A stretch of 59,983 nucleotides of DNA from Opitutaceae bacterium (GTDB lineage: Bacteria > Verrucomicrobiota > Verrucomicrobiia > Opitutales > Opitutaceae): contig JAEUGW010000001.1 in the NCBI GenBank assembly GCA_016795565.1, positions 1-59,983 of the forward strand. The letters run 5' to 3'. Below the pieces are notes generated by a model that worked only from the letters and a program-made list of their open reading frames with translations, was not told where the DNA came from and did no database searches. Shown one piece after another: positions 8,272 through 17,252 of this stretch. The position numbers and the translations under genes are program-made. Numbering within the stretch: position 1 is the first letter of the stretch; every line of letters starts with the position of its first letter.

Positions 8272-8988
8272 ATGATGTCTTTGCGCTCCTATGCCCACAC
8301 CGACGTCGGGAACGTCCGACCGGAGAATGAGGACAGTTTCCTGCGCAACGACATCCACCAGCTCTATGCGGTCGCGGACGGTATCGGCGGCCTGCCCGCC
8401 GGAGGCCAGGCCAGCCAGCTGGCGGTGGCGACCCTGGAGAAGATTTTCACGAGCCACGCGGCCGGTCACAAACTCAACTACCCGCGCATCCTGGCCGAGG
8501 TAAACGACCAGGTCTTCCGGCTCGGGCGCATCCTCAGTCCCCAGTTTGGCATCGGCTCCACCCTCACCTTTGCCCACATCACCGGCGTGAAGCTGAACAT
8601 CGGCCACGTCGGCGACTCCTCCGCTCTGCGCCTGCGCTCCAAGCACCTCGAGCAACTCACCCGCGACCACACCATCGAGAACGAGATGAAGGACCGGGCC
8701 GCCCGCGGCGAGCCGATGGCCATGCTGATGGAGAACCGCAACGCCCTCACCCGCTGCATCGGGCAGCCCCCGCCGCTGGAGGCCGAATGCACCAGCCACA
8801 CCCTGCTGCCGCACGACCGCTACCTGCTGTGCAGCGATGGCATCAGCCGCTTCCTCAGCCCCGCCGAGATTGCGGATATCCTGGGCGCGGCGGAGGAACC
8901 CGAGGCGGCCGCCCGGCGGCTGATCGCGCGCGCCAACGAACTCGGCGGCCTGGACAACTCCACCGCCGTTGTGCTCTTTTGCGACTGA
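8272..8988 (+). CDS. PP2C-family protein serine/threonine phosphatase
   Basis: The 238-residue protein is a stand-alone PP2C (PPM) domain. It shows the metal-binding motifs ADGIGGLPAGGQAS and CSDGISRF, the N-terminal RPENEDSF, the GHVGDSSALRLR strand and the terminal DNSTAVVLF. These are the Mg/Mn-binding aspartates of the family. It would dephosphorylate serine/threonine phosphoproteins and is normally paired with a Hanks-type kinase; none is encoded in this window. It starts 27 bp after the helicase gene and could share its transcript. ATG 8275 is an equally possible start. Confidence 0.93.
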   Translation: MMSLRSYAHTDVGNVRPENEDSFLRNDIHQLYAVADGIGGLPAGGQASQLAVATLEKIFTSHAAGHKLNYPRILAEVNDQVFRLGRILSPQFGIGSTLTFAHITGVKLNIGHVGDSSALRLRSKHLEQLTRDHTIENEMKDRAARGEPMAMLMENRNALTRCIGQPPPLEAECTSHTLLPHDRYLLCSDGISRFLSPAEIADILGAAEEPEAAARRLIARANELGGLDNSTAVVLFCD

Positions 8989-8993
8989 GCATC

Positions 8994-9046
8994 TTGGAGG
9001 GTCGGTCTCCTGACCGACCGCGGCCGGCCGGGAGGCCGGCCCTCCA
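8994..9046. repeat. dispersed palindromic repeat A (copy 2)
   Basis: This is the inverted counterpart of the element at 2074-2126, beginning TGGAGGGTCGGTCTCC and ending GAGGCCGGCCCTCCA. It fills the spacer between the phosphatase gene and the small TPR gene. Confidence 0.85.
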
Positions 9047-9064
9047 CTGAGAATCCACGATTTC

Positions 9065-9379
9065 GTGACGACCCCTTCCCGTTCCACCCAGTTTAAGGCC
9101 CTCGTCGCCCGGCAGCCCGATAACGAGCTTTTCCGCTTCAGTCTCGCGCAAGCCCTGCTCGCGGAAGACCGTCCAGCCGAGGTGATCGAACACCTGGAGT
9201 TCTGCGCCGGCAAGAAGGCCGACTGGATGATGCCGCGCATCCTGCTCGGCAAGGCACTCGTCGGCCTTGGGCGCCGCGCCGAGGCCAGACCCTGGTTGGA
9301 ACAGGCGCTGCAACTCGCCACCGCGCAGAGCCACGAGGATCCTGAGCGGGAACTGAGGACGCTGCTCTCCGAACTCTAG
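9065..9379 (+). CDS. small tetratricopeptide-repeat protein
   Basis: A 104-residue protein starting at GTG 9065. It contains about two to three TPR units: NELFRFSLAQALLAEDRPAE, then PRILLGKALVGLGRRAEA with a following WLEQALQLA helix. TPRs are protein-binding scaffolds, so a partner is expected but cannot be named. No signal peptide is seen. It lies on the same strand as the phosphatase gene, after repeat A, and converges with the nucleotidyltransferase gene. Confidence 0.8.
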   Translation: MTTPSRSTQFKALVARQPDNELFRFSLAQALLAEDRPAEVIEHLEFCAGKKADWMMPRILLGKALVGLGRRAEARPWLEQALQLATAQSHEDPERELRTLLSEL

Positions 9380-9385
9380 CCGCGG

Positions 9386-10261
9386 CTAGCCCCACAATGG
9401 CGCCGGATACCGTCCGTCCTTGATCAACGCGCCGATTGCCGCCTGCGACGCCGCCAAATCCTCGCGATAGGTGATGCCGAACCAGGCATCGGCGCTCTTG
9501 AGCAAGGCCACCTTCGTCTCGCCGCGCTCATTCAAGGTGCTCAGTGCCGTGGGCAGGTAGAACTCCGCTTTCGGGTCACCGGCCTGCTTCACCTGAAAAT
9601 CGGCGAAAAGCATCTCCAACTGCGGGAAAATCAGCGGCGTGAAACCCCAGAAATTCATCGAGACGATTTCGTCGCCGGTCAGTGCCTGGGGCGTGCCGTC
9701 CGCGCCGGTATAGCGCGCCCCGGTGGCTGTCTTCTCAATCTTCGTGATCTCGGTGATGCCCAGCAGACGGCCGGACGCATCGGTGGCGCACAGACCGCGG
9801 CTGACGGTGCCGAATTCCGACAGCGTCTGCCGCAGCGGATAGCCCACCATCGCGCAGTCCGCCGACGCCGCGAAATGAGCGGCGAGTGTCTGGTAGCCCG
9901 CGGCGCCGTAGAAATCATCGGCGTTGATGACCGCAAACGGCCCGCGCACGGCGTCGCGCGCCGCGAGCACGGCGTGCCCCGTGCCCCAGGGCTTGGTGCG
10001 TCCGGTGCCGGTTTCCTGAAACACATAGGCCACATCCATTCGCGACTCGAGCCGCTTGCCGATCGTCGCCCGGAAGTCCGCCTCGATGTCCTTGCGGATG
10101 ACGAGCACCAGCCGGCCGAAGCCCGCCCGCAGCGCGTCGTAGGCCGAATACTCGATGATCAGTTCGCCCGCCGGTCCGACCGGCTGCACCTGCTTGAGGC
10201 CGCCAAAGCGGCTGCCCATGCCCGCGGCGAGGATGACGAGATCGTGGGAATTCTTGGCCAT
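9386..10261 (-). CDS. sugar-phosphate nucleotidyltransferase family protein
   Basis: The 291-residue product begins with the signature ILAAGMGSRFGGLKQVQP (GxGxR followed by lysine), then NADDFYGAAGY, which holds the metal-binding aspartates of the NTP_transferase fold. Enzymes of this fold couple an NTP to a sugar phosphate. The precise sugar cannot be told, and the unusual C-terminal part (GEIVSMNFWGF-like) places it among uncharacterised nucleotidyltransferases. Start ATG 10261 fits the motif spacing. The tRNA terminator lies 36 bp upstream, so the gene probably has its own promoter. Confidence 0.85.
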   Translation of the reverse strand: MAKNSHDLVILAAGMGSRFGGLKQVQPVGPAGELIIEYSAYDALRAGFGRLVLVIRKDIEADFRATIGKRLESRMDVAYVFQETGTGRTKPWGTGHAVLAARDAVRGPFAVINADDFYGAAGYQTLAAHFAASADCAMVGYPLRQTLSEFGTVSRGLCATDASGRLLGITEITKIEKTATGARYTGADGTPQALTGDEIVSMNFWGFTPLIFPQLEMLFADFQVKQAGDPKAEFYLPTALSTLNERGETKVALLKSADAWFGITYREDLAASQAAIGALIKDGRYPAPLWG

Positions 10262-10297
10262 GACAGACACGGAACACGCGGAACCACTTCCCGTAAA

Positions 10298-10327
10298 ACA
10301 AAAAGCCGCCACCCGGAGGGTGACGGC
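10298..10327 (-). terminator. rho-independent terminator of the tRNA-Met gene
   Basis: On the minus strand GCCGTCACCC, a three-base loop TCC, and GGGTGGCGGC are followed by TTTTTG. This ten-pair stem with a U tract follows the tRNA 3' end by five bases. Confidence 0.9.
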
Positions 10328-10335
10328 GTGATTGG

Positions 10336-10407
<72 letters not shown>

Positions 10408-10459
10408 GAAAGGGACGCGGAAGAAGTCACATTTTTCCCCTGAAATCCACAAGATTTTT

Positions 10460-11698
10460 CTAGATGTCATCCGGCCCCAGCCAGCGGAAGTAAGTGATGA
10501 CAAAGCGCCGGCCAAAGCCCGGCAGCGGCTCCGGAGTGCGCTGCACGATGGCTTCAACGTAGGCCGTGGACTCGATTCGGGCTGGATCAGCCGGGTTGAG
10601 CGCCTCGCCATACGCTCGGATGCGGAACGTGTCCGAGCGAACCGTCAGCATCGGGCCCAGGGCCGCCAATATCTGCGTGAAGTTCGGGGAGCTGGTGATG
10701 GGGAAGACCGTGGCCAGGTAGGTGGCAAAACCCACGACCGAGGTAAAAGGGGCATTGGCGGCCTTGCCGGCGGTTGTGCCCGCGATGTTGTTGCCGATGA
10801 GATTCCCGCGATTGGCCACATTCAGCACCGGAGTCACCGCCGGCATGGTGTTGTAGGTGTCGAGCAGGTTGCGCCACACCAGCGTGGACGCGGTGTTGAT
10901 GTTGATCATCCCGGAGCGGTATTGCGCTCCGGCCACGAATCGCGGCGTCAGCGTCACGTAGTGAAAGCAGTCCTGCAGGACGGAGGGTGTCACGGGCGCC
11001 AGCAGCCCCATCTGCTCGTAGGATAGCAGCGAGGGCAGGACGGCGGCGTTGGTCTCGAGCGCCGTCCTAAGCCGCAGCTGGTTGGTGAGCATGGATGAGC
11101 CAATCGCCGGAACCGCCGCGGGCACCGCGCGCTCGGCCGGCGGCGCGTAGGCCCCGAGCTTGATGCCCTCGTCGGTGACCAGATACGCGTAGCTGCCAAC
11201 CCTCGCGGGCAGTCCGGGCGAACCGGGCGAATCCGACACCGTAACCGGGATCTTCCCGGCGATGACGTGTTCCTTTTCCACATTGGGCGAGGTGGAGCTG
11301 GCGGCTCCGACACTGCCCGGGCCGATCAACTCGACCGTATCGGGGCCGGCGCTGGTCGCATTGATCGCGCCCGAGGTCAGCCACGCCACGAAGCTGCCGT
11401 CCACGCGCCACACGCCACACCAGTAGCGCGTCGTCGCGTTCGGATTGCCCGCCACCCCGGTGATGCCGGCCATGCCGGTGACGCGATCGTCGTCGCCCGC
11501 GTGACGCTGCAACTCACCCAAGGCGACGCTGAGGGCGAGCGTGGCGTTCTGGCGGGCCTGGGTCTGATAGACGCTGGCGGTGGACGTTCCGCTCCCAACC
11601 CTGGTCAGCGCGCTGAGCGCAAAAACGGCCAGCACCAGCAGCGCAAGCAGCACGAGGGTGATGACCAAGGCGAAGCCTGCTGTCTTCCGCGCCCTCAT
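10460..11698 (-). CDS. GspK-like large pseudopilin (Verru_Chthon cassette protein A-like)
   Basis: A 412-residue protein with a prepilin-like start: basic stretch, then AG|FALVITLVLLALLVLAVF. It lacks glutamate at mature position 5, as GspK does. Further on, GMININTASTLVWRNLL resembles the NINTA segment of GspK. In type II secretion GspK caps the pseudopilus tip. The gene is last in a six-gene operon and its ATG overlaps the upstream stop by 4 bp. The cassette name is from memory of the Verru_Chthon A-D families; known A proteins may be much longer, so the label is tentative. Confidence 0.65.
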   Translation of the reverse strand: MRARKTAGFALVITLVLLALLVLAVFALSALTRVGSGTSTASVYQTQARQNATLALSVALGELQRHAGDDDRVTGMAGITGVAGNPNATTRYWCGVWRVDGSFVAWLTSGAINATSAGPDTVELIGPGSVGAASSTSPNVEKEHVIAGKIPVTVSDSPGSPGLPARVGSYAYLVTDEGIKLGAYAPPAERAVPAAVPAIGSSMLTNQLRLRTALETNAAVLPSLLSYEQMGLLAPVTPSVLQDCFHYVTLTPRFVAGAQYRSGMININTASTLVWRNLLDTYNTMPAVTPVLNVANRGNLIGNNIAGTTAGKAANAPFTSVVGFATYLATVFPITSSPNFTQILAALGPMLTVRSDTFRIRAYGEALNPADPARIESTAYVEAIVQRTPEPLPGFGRRFVITYFRWLGPDDI

Positions 11699-12708
11699 GG
11701 TGCCGTTCCCTTGATCTCGACTCTCCGCACAAAAACCCGGGAGTTCGCCTCCACCACGGCCCACCACCAGTCAGCGTCCGAGGCATAGGCGGGCGGGCGG
11801 CTCGGGATGCGGCCCAGCTCGATGGCCTCCAGTTGCGTCGCCCCCGCATCCGTCAGCACGCGGACCATCACGTCCGCCACTTCCGGGTAGCGGGAGTCGG
11901 GCGCCAGGCTGTTTCCGATGGCCTGATGTGACGTGTCACCCAGACCAGCCGGATAGATGCGGAGCAGAGTGCCGTCGGGATTCCGCACATACAGCCAGCA
12001 GCCAAAATCCACCACGTTTGAGGCCAGCACATTGGCGTGGCTGGGATTCATCACATTCCGCGCGGCGCGATAGGCCGTCGAGCTGGCGCTGGTGGGATTG
12101 TTGGTGGTGCTGGCGTAGCCGCTGGAGGTGACGTCGTAGCCGACGGTGAAGGTATCGGTGTTGCTGATGGCCGAACGATAGAGCGAGTAGCGCACCGGGG
12201 ACGCATTGGAGGCGAGCGGATCCCCGGTTACCGGGCGGCGGACCATCTGGTAGGCGACCAGGACCGGCAGGCTGCCACCGCTCTCGACATTGGTGGTGAC
12301 GAAGCGCAGCCACAAACCCGACAACCCGAAGCGCGCCGACATCAGCAGCCTATCGTTGTTCGCGCCGGCCGGAGGCAAAGGCAGCAGGCTGCCGCCGTCG
12401 GCTGGTCTCATCGGACCGATGGCGGTGGCCAACCAGCCGTGGTTCGCCAGCCCGGCGGACGAATCAATGATATCGGCCGCGAGCCAGCGCCGTGCATCGC
12501 GCCGATAAACGGCCGCCTGAAGGTCCTGCTCAAGCAGATCGAGCACCTGCTTGGCGGTGGATGCCTGCGTATGCCCTGCCTGCGTGCGACGCCAGAGGTT
12601 CAGCACGCCGGACGTCACGCTCAGCATGAGCCCGGCCACAACCAAGGTGACGGTCACAGCCACCAGCAGCTCCAACAGGGTGAAAGCCCGGGATGATGCG
12701 GGTTTCAT
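11695..12708 (-). CDS. GspJ-like pseudopilin (Verru_Chthon cassette protein C-like)
   Basis: The 337-residue product starts MKPASSRA|FTLLELLVAVTVTL, a short leader followed by a type IV pilin helix with Glu at position 5. The residue before the cut is alanine, not the usual glycine. The segment MLSVTSGVLNLWRRT is typical of GspJ-like and cassette C proteins. It would be a minor pseudopilin processed at the inner membrane and placed near the pseudopilus tip. Start and stop overlap both neighbours by 4 bp (ATGA). Confidence 0.72.
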   Translation of the reverse strand: MKPASSRAFTLLELLVAVTVTLVVAGLMLSVTSGVLNLWRRTQAGHTQASTAKQVLDLLEQDLQAAVYRRDARRWLAADIIDSSAGLANHGWLATAIGPMRPADGGSLLPLPPAGANNDRLLMSARFGLSGLWLRFVTTNVESGGSLPVLVAYQMVRRPVTGDPLASNASPVRYSLYRSAISNTDTFTVGYDVTSSGYASTTNNPTSASSTAYRAARNVMNPSHANVLASNVVDFGCWLYVRNPDGTLLRIYPAGLGDTSHQAIGNSLAPDSRYPEVADVMVRVLTDAGATQLEAIELGRIPSRPPAYASDADWWWAVVEANSRVFVRRVEIKGTAP

Positions 12709-13223
12709 CGGTTGAGAGAAACCGCGAAGGTTGTCTGGCTGCGCTCCGCGAGCGGAACCGGTGCCAAGGCCCCCGGCACCCGGTAGGGCCAGGACACGCG
12801 AACGTGCAACGCGAGAAAAGCTTTCGCTCCGGTGAACGCCAGGGGCTCCGCCGGGAACCGCCAGCACTCCACCAGAAAATACTGTGCATCGGCGGGAATC
12901 AGCGCGGCCGGCGGCGTCACATTGGGCGATTGCACCTCGGCGGCTTCCCGGTCGGCGACCAGGGCGAAACCATGGTCCAACGGGGCCGCCATCACGGGAA
13001 TTTGCGCGGCCAGTCCGTCGAAGCCATTCCCGGCGAGGCGCGCGAGTTCCACCCGGACCGCCGCGGGCAGGCGCTGGGCGGTGAGGACATCAGCCGAGTC
13101 CGCCGCCTGGCGCGACAGGGTGCCCAACAAGCCGATGATGACCACGATGGATCCCGCAAACAGGCCAACCGCGATGACAACCTCGATCAGCGAGAAGGCA
13201 CGGATTCTGGCGGCTGGCCTCAT
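12705..13223 (-). CDS. GspI-like pseudopilin (Verru_Chthon cassette protein B-like)
   Basis: The 172-residue product starts MRPAARIRA|FSLIEVVIAVGLFAGS. FSLIEVVIA is the characteristic N-terminus of GspI/PilV-type minor pilins. The residue before the predicted cut is alanine. Its ATG shares one base with the upstream stop (TGATG), and its own stop overlaps the next ATG, so translation is coupled. GspI forms the tip complex with J and K in characterised systems; that role here is inferred from order and N-terminal sequence. Confidence 0.72.
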   Translation of the reverse strand: MRPAARIRAFSLIEVVIAVGLFAGSIVVIIGLLGTLSRQAADSADVLTAQRLPAAVRVELARLAGNGFDGLAAQIPVMAAPLDHGFALVADREAAEVQSPNVTPPAALIPADAQYFLVECWRFPAEPLAFTGAKAFLALHVRVSWPYRVPGALAPVPLAERSQTTFAVSLNR

Positions 13224-13933
13224 CAGAACGCGCTGCGGTCGTTCAACAACGCCGGCACACCGTAGGCACTCAACACCAGGCCCCGCACCGCCTGGGGATT
13301 GACCAACTGCACCGGCGCTTCCCCGCTCAGATAGCCGCCCGGCGCTTTCCGGGTGCCGAGCGCAATGACCAGAAATCCCCGGGGCGGCGTGCCGCCACTC
13401 ACCGACGCGAGCGTGCCATTGGCCGCGAAGGCCACGCCGGTCCAGGTTTGCGCCGACATATCGCCCTCCAAAATCAATCTTAGGGACTGGCCGGCAAAAA
13501 GGTCTGAAACCAAGTCCGCCGTGGCATCCGAGGTGCGCTTCCAATCCGTTGGACTGGCAGTCAGTCCCGGGGTCTGCGTCAGGGACGAAGGCACGATGTA
13601 GACGCCCTCGGGCAGAGTGACGGTGGTGATCGTGTCCCAATCCGCGGGGCTCGAGCCGGCCTGACGGGCCAGCTGGAGCGCGATGTAGCGGAGGTAGCGT
13701 TCGGGTGACGCCGCGTCCGTGTTGATCAGCAGGCGGGTCTTGCGGCCGGCGGCGGGAGCCTTCGTGCGCGCGACGCTGATGAGGTTCGCCATCGTCGCCT
13801 GCCCGGCTTGCAGCGCGGCCGCCGCGCCGCCGCCGGTCAGACCGCTCACGAGGAAAAACGACATCACCCCGATCAGCCCGATGACCACGAGCAGTTCCAA
13901 CAAGGTAAAGGCCCGTGTCCGCTGTGCTTTCAT
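13223..13933 (-). CDS. GspH-like pseudopilin (Verru_Chthon cassette protein D-like)
   Basis: The 236-residue product starts MKAQRTRA|FTLLELLVVIGLIGV, with Glu5 and alanine before the cut. The body has the pattern of GspH/FimT proteins, a helix followed by a beta-rich C-terminal domain with RTKAPAAGRKTRLLI. I use ATG 13933, which overlaps the upstream stop as ATGA; a TTG two codons earlier is also in frame. It is the first of four consecutive genes matching the D-B-C-A order. Confidence 0.7.
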   Translation of the reverse strand: MKAQRTRAFTLLELLVVIGLIGVMSFFLVSGLTGGGAAAALQAGQATMANLISVARTKAPAAGRKTRLLINTDAASPERYLRYIALQLARQAGSSPADWDTITTVTLPEGVYIVPSSLTQTPGLTASPTDWKRTSDATADLVSDLFAGQSLRLILEGDMSAQTWTGVAFAANGTLASVSGGTPPRGFLVIALGTRKAPGGYLSGEAPVQLVNPQAVRGLVLSAYGVPALLNDRSAF

Positions 13934-14613
13934 TTCCAACTGAAGATGAAGTCCGGGTTCGCGGCGTCGGCGCCGGGTGCCGGGGCATAGAAAATCACCC
14001 CGGCCCGAACCCCCGTCGCCGGGAAGTCCGTCGCGGTGGGCGTCAGACCGTTCACCGCCGGGAGCGCGGAATAGTCGCTGCCGATGCGGATGACGCCGTC
14101 GAGATCCTTGTCCACCAGCACGGCGATGGCGGTGTTGTCAAAAGCGTCGCGCAGCAGGTTGGGCGCGGGCGAATTGGCGTTGGTGAGGTCGGCCTCGCTG
14201 AACGAGTGGAAGCCGATGCGCTTGCGGTTTTGCGCGGCCGCCGCCCCGGAAGCCGGAAGCGGTGTGCCGTCGCGCTTCCGGCCGGCGAGGATATCGTGAA
14301 AGGGGTGATCGCCCGTCATGGCCGGGGAGGAGCCGCCGTTGACGAGCGCGGATGGATCAAAGGCCGGGTAATAGCCGTATTCGCTCCTGAAGCCCTCGAT
14401 GGCCGCCGACCACTGGCTGAACTGCACCTTCGTTCGCGCCTTGTGGGCCGAGACCCGCGCCGCGCGCACGCCGGGAAAAATCAGGGCCGCGAGGATGCCG
14501 ATGACGGCAATGACCGAGAGCAACTCAAGGAGCGTGAACCCTCCTGCGCCAAGGCTGCGGCAAGGCAAGTCCCCGCTCGCTGATCGCTGCTGGCTGAACG
14601 CTGGTGGACTCAT
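13930..14613 (-). CDS. GspG-like type II secretion pseudopilin, second copy
   Basis: A 227-residue protein with a long 25-residue leader ending GAGG|FTLLELLSVIAVIGILAALIFPGV, with Gly before the cut and Glu5. After the helix come KARTKVQFSQWSAAIEGFRSEYGYYP residues resembling GspG, but the C-terminal calcium-site segment typical of GspG is not obvious. It lies two bases after the gspG stop. It may be a second major or minor pseudopilin; the leader contains two cysteine-free basic regions and one cysteine. Confidence 0.75.
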   Translation of the reverse strand: MSPPAFSQQRSASGDLPCRSLGAGGFTLLELLSVIAVIGILAALIFPGVRAARVSAHKARTKVQFSQWSAAIEGFRSEYGYYPAFDPSALVNGGSSPAMTGDHPFHDILAGRKRDGTPLPASGAAAAQNRKRIGFHSFSEADLTNANSPAPNLLRDAFDNTAIAVLVDKDLDGVIRIGSDYSALPAVNGLTPTATDFPATGVRAGVIFYAPAPGADAANPDFIFSWK

Positions 14614-14615
14614 GT

Positions 14616-15155
14616 TCAGTTCCGGTTGGCGTGGATGTTGTCAACGTTGGCGGGTGAGGCAACCTCCGGAAAACCGCCCGGCAACAAGGCGGCATTGTCG
14701 CCGCCGTCGGGCCCGGCGGAATAGAGCACGAACCCGGGATTGGTCCAACCGCCTGCCGGCACCTTGTAGGCGTAAACGTAAGGGCGCTCCCAGGGATCGA
14801 GCAACCGGCCGCCCGTGATCGTGAACCGCGCGGTCTCCACCACGGCGCGACCGCTGATGGCCGCATCGGATGCCGGACCGCGCCGGCCCAGCAGGGCTCG
14901 AAGCAGCTGCGCCTCATCATCCGTGCGCGGGTAGTCGCCGTAGTTCAGTTTGTAGGTCTCCAGGGCGGCGCCGAGAGCGGCGAGTTCCGCCTTGGCCCGG
15001 GCAACCTTGCCACTTTCGGAGGCGCGGCGCCCCGCCCCGATGACGATGCCGGAGAGAACCGCGATAATCGCGATGACGGCGAGCAACTCCAGGAGGGTGA
15101 AACCCGAAATCGCGGAAACGCAGCAGGACGGAGAGGCGGAATTGACCGGCTTCAT
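14616..15155 (-). CDS. gspG: type II secretion major pseudopilin GspG-like
   Basis: The 179-residue product has the class III leader SG|FTLLELLAVIAIIAVLSG with Glu5, then ALETYKLNYGDYP, and the C-terminal DPWERPYVYAYKVP and LYSAGPDGG segments. These are the GspG hallmarks that form the calcium-binding loop. GspG is the main subunit of the periplasmic pseudopilus that pushes substrates through the outer-membrane secretin. It opens the pseudopilin operon, 50 bp after acs. The matching ATPase and platform genes lie 9 kb away. Confidence 0.85.
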   Translation of the reverse strand: MKPVNSASPSCCVSAISGFTLLELLAVIAIIAVLSGIVIGAGRRASESGKVARAKAELAALGAALETYKLNYGDYPRTDDEAQLLRALLGRRGPASDAAISGRAVVETARFTITGGRLLDPWERPYVYAYKVPAGGWTNPGFVLYSAGPDGGDNAALLPGGFPEVASPANVDNIHANRN

Positions 15156-15204
15156 GAACGGGCTCCGGGTTTCCGCTCTTTCGCGTTGCCGCGATCAACC
15201 GGCC

Positions 15205-17154
15205 TTATTCCTCGCTTTGCAGAGCGGTGATAACGGAGAAATCCTCGAGCGTAGTCGTGTCGCCCTTGATGCCGCCGGTGGTGGCCAGCTCCTTGAGGAG
15301 GCGGCGCATGATTTTGCCGGAGCGCGTCTTGGGCAGGCCGGCGGCGAAGCGGACATCGTCGGGCTTGGCAAGCGAGCCGATCTCCTTGCCGACGTGCGTG
15401 CGGAGCTGCTCCTTGAGGTCGGCGCTGGCGGCGATGCCGGACTTGAGCGTGACGAACACGACGAGCGCCTGCCCCTTGAGGTCGTCGGGGCGGCCGACCA
15501 CGGCGGCCTCCGCGACGGACGGATGCGACACCAGCGCGCTCTCAACCTCGGCGGTGCCGATGCGGTGGCCGGAGACGTTGAGCACGTCGTCGATGCGGCC
15601 GACCACCCAGAGGTAGCCATCCTTGTCCTTGCGTGCGCCGTCGCCACAGAAATACAGCCCGGGAATCTCGCTCCAATATTGCTTCTTGAAGCGTTCGTCG
15701 TCGCCCCAGAGCGTGCGCAGCATGGAGGGCCAGGGCTGGGTGAGGAAGAGCTTGCCGCCGCTGTTGGCGGGAACCTCGACACCCTTTTCGTCCAGCACCT
15801 TGGGCACGACGCCGAAGAACGGCAGCGTGCAGGAGCCGGGCTTGGTCGGGATGGCGCCGGGCAGCGGCGTAACCATGATGCCCCCGGTCTCGGTCTGCCA
15901 CCAGGTGTCCACAATCGGACAGCGCTTCTTGCCGATGAGCGTGTGATACCACATCCACGCCTCGGGATTGATGGGTTCGCCGACGGAACCGAGCAGGCGC
16001 AGCGAGGCGAGGCTGTGGCGCTTCACATAGTCGTCACCCCAGCGCATGAAGGCGCGGATGGCGGTTGGCGCCGTGTAGAAGACCGTGACGCCGTGCTTGT
16101 CGATGATCTGCCAGAAGCGGTCGGGCTCGGGCTGGTTGGGCGCGCCCTCATACATCAGCACGGTCGCGCCACAGCTGAGCGGGCCGTAAACGACGTAGCT
16201 GTGGCCGGTGATCCAACCGATGTCGGCCGTGCACCAATAGACGTCGGTCTCCTTGAGATCGAAGACGTAGTGCGACGTCATCGTCGTCCCGAGCAGGTAT
16301 CCGGCGCTGGTGTGCAGCACCCCCTTCGGCTTGCCGGTGGAACCGGAGGTGTAGAGGATGAAAAGCGGGGCCTCGCTGTCATGGGCCTTGGCCTTGTGCG
16401 TCGTGGAGGCATCGGCCATGAGGTCGTGCCACCAGCGGTCGCGGCCGACATCCATGGCGATGTCATTGCCCGTGCGCTTGAGCACCACGACGTGCTGCAC
16501 GGTCGGCGTGTGCGCGAGGGCGCGGTCCACATTGGGCTTGAGCTCGACGACCTTGCCGCGCCGCCAGCCCCCGTCCGCCGTGATGATGAGCTTGGCCTGG
16601 CAATCGTTCACACGATCCTTGATGGCCTCCGCGCTGAAGCCGCCGAAGATGACCGTGTGGATCACGCCGACCCGCGCACAGGCCAGCATGGCCACGGCCG
16701 CCTCGGGCACCATGGGCATGTAGATGGCGGCGCGATCCCCTTTCTTCAGGCCGAGTGACTCGAGGACATTGGCGAACTTGCAGACCTCCCGCTGGAGCTG
16801 GGCGTAGGTGATGGTGCGCACATCGCCCGGCTCGCCTTCAAAAATAATTGCCGCCTTGTTGGCCCGGGCGGTGGCAAGGTGGCGATCGAGGCAATTTTCA
16901 GCCACATTCAACTGCCCGCCGGTGAACCACTTAGCGTGGGGCGCCTTCCATTTCAAGACGCTGCTGAAGGGCTTGCGCCAGGTGAGAAATTCCTTGGCTT
17001 GTTTGCCCCAAAAACGGTCTGGAGCGTTGACAGACTCGGCGTAGAGCCTACGGTAAGTCGCGTAGCTGCCAAGGTTTGCTTGGTTCTTGAATTCAGCCGA
17101 TGGTTTGAAAATCCGGCTTTCGCGAGACACCGAGGTAATCGTTTGGTCCGTCAC
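15205..17154 (-). CDS. acs: acetyl-coenzyme A synthetase
   Basis: The 649-residue product is full length for AMP-forming Acs, which activates acetate through acetyl-AMP to acetyl-CoA. Visible motifs are the P-loop-like [41 protein letters not shown], and the C-terminal [10 protein letters not shown], whose lysine is the regulatory acetylation site in homologues. The start is GTG 17154, preceded by a good AGGAGA at a spacing of about six bases. It is divergent from the first rho gene. Confidence 0.97.
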   Translation of the reverse strand: MTDQTITSVSRESRIFKPSAEFKNQANLGSYATYRRLYAESVNAPDRFWGKQAKEFLTWRKPFSSVLKWKAPHAKWFTGGQLNVAENCLDRHLATARANKAAIIFEGEPGDVRTITYAQLQREVCKFANVLESLGLKKGDRAAIYMPMVPEAAVAMLACARVGVIHTVIFGGFSAEAIKDRVNDCQAKLIITADGGWRRGKVVELKPNVDRALAHTPTVQHVVVLKRTGNDIAMDVGRDRWWHDLMADASTTHKAKAHDSEAPLFILYTSGSTGKPKGVLHTSAGYLLGTTMTSHYVFDLKETDVYWCTADIGWITGHSYVVYGPLSCGATVLMYEGAPNQPEPDRFWQIIDKHGVTVFYTAPTAIRAFMRWGDDYVKRHSLASLRLLGSVGEPINPEAWMWYHTLIGKKRCPIVDTWWQTETGGIMVTPLPGAIPTKPGSCTLPFFGVVPKVLDEKGVEVPANSGGKLFLTQPWPSMLRTLWGDDERFKKQYWSEIPGLYFCGDGARKDKDGYLWVVGRIDDVLNVSGHRIGTAEVESALVSHPSVAEAAVVGRPDDLKGQALVVFVTLKSGIAASADLKEQLRTHVGKEIGSLAKPDDVRFAAGLPKTRSGKIMRRLLKELATTGGIKGDTTTLEDFSVITALQSEE

Positions 17155-17252
17155 TGTTTCTCCTCTTTCTGGGGGTTGAAGCTTAGCTGGTTCTGAAATG
17201 CCCCTGACGGATTATTCGGTCAAGCTCAGGCATCTGCCTAAACTCGTTTTGT

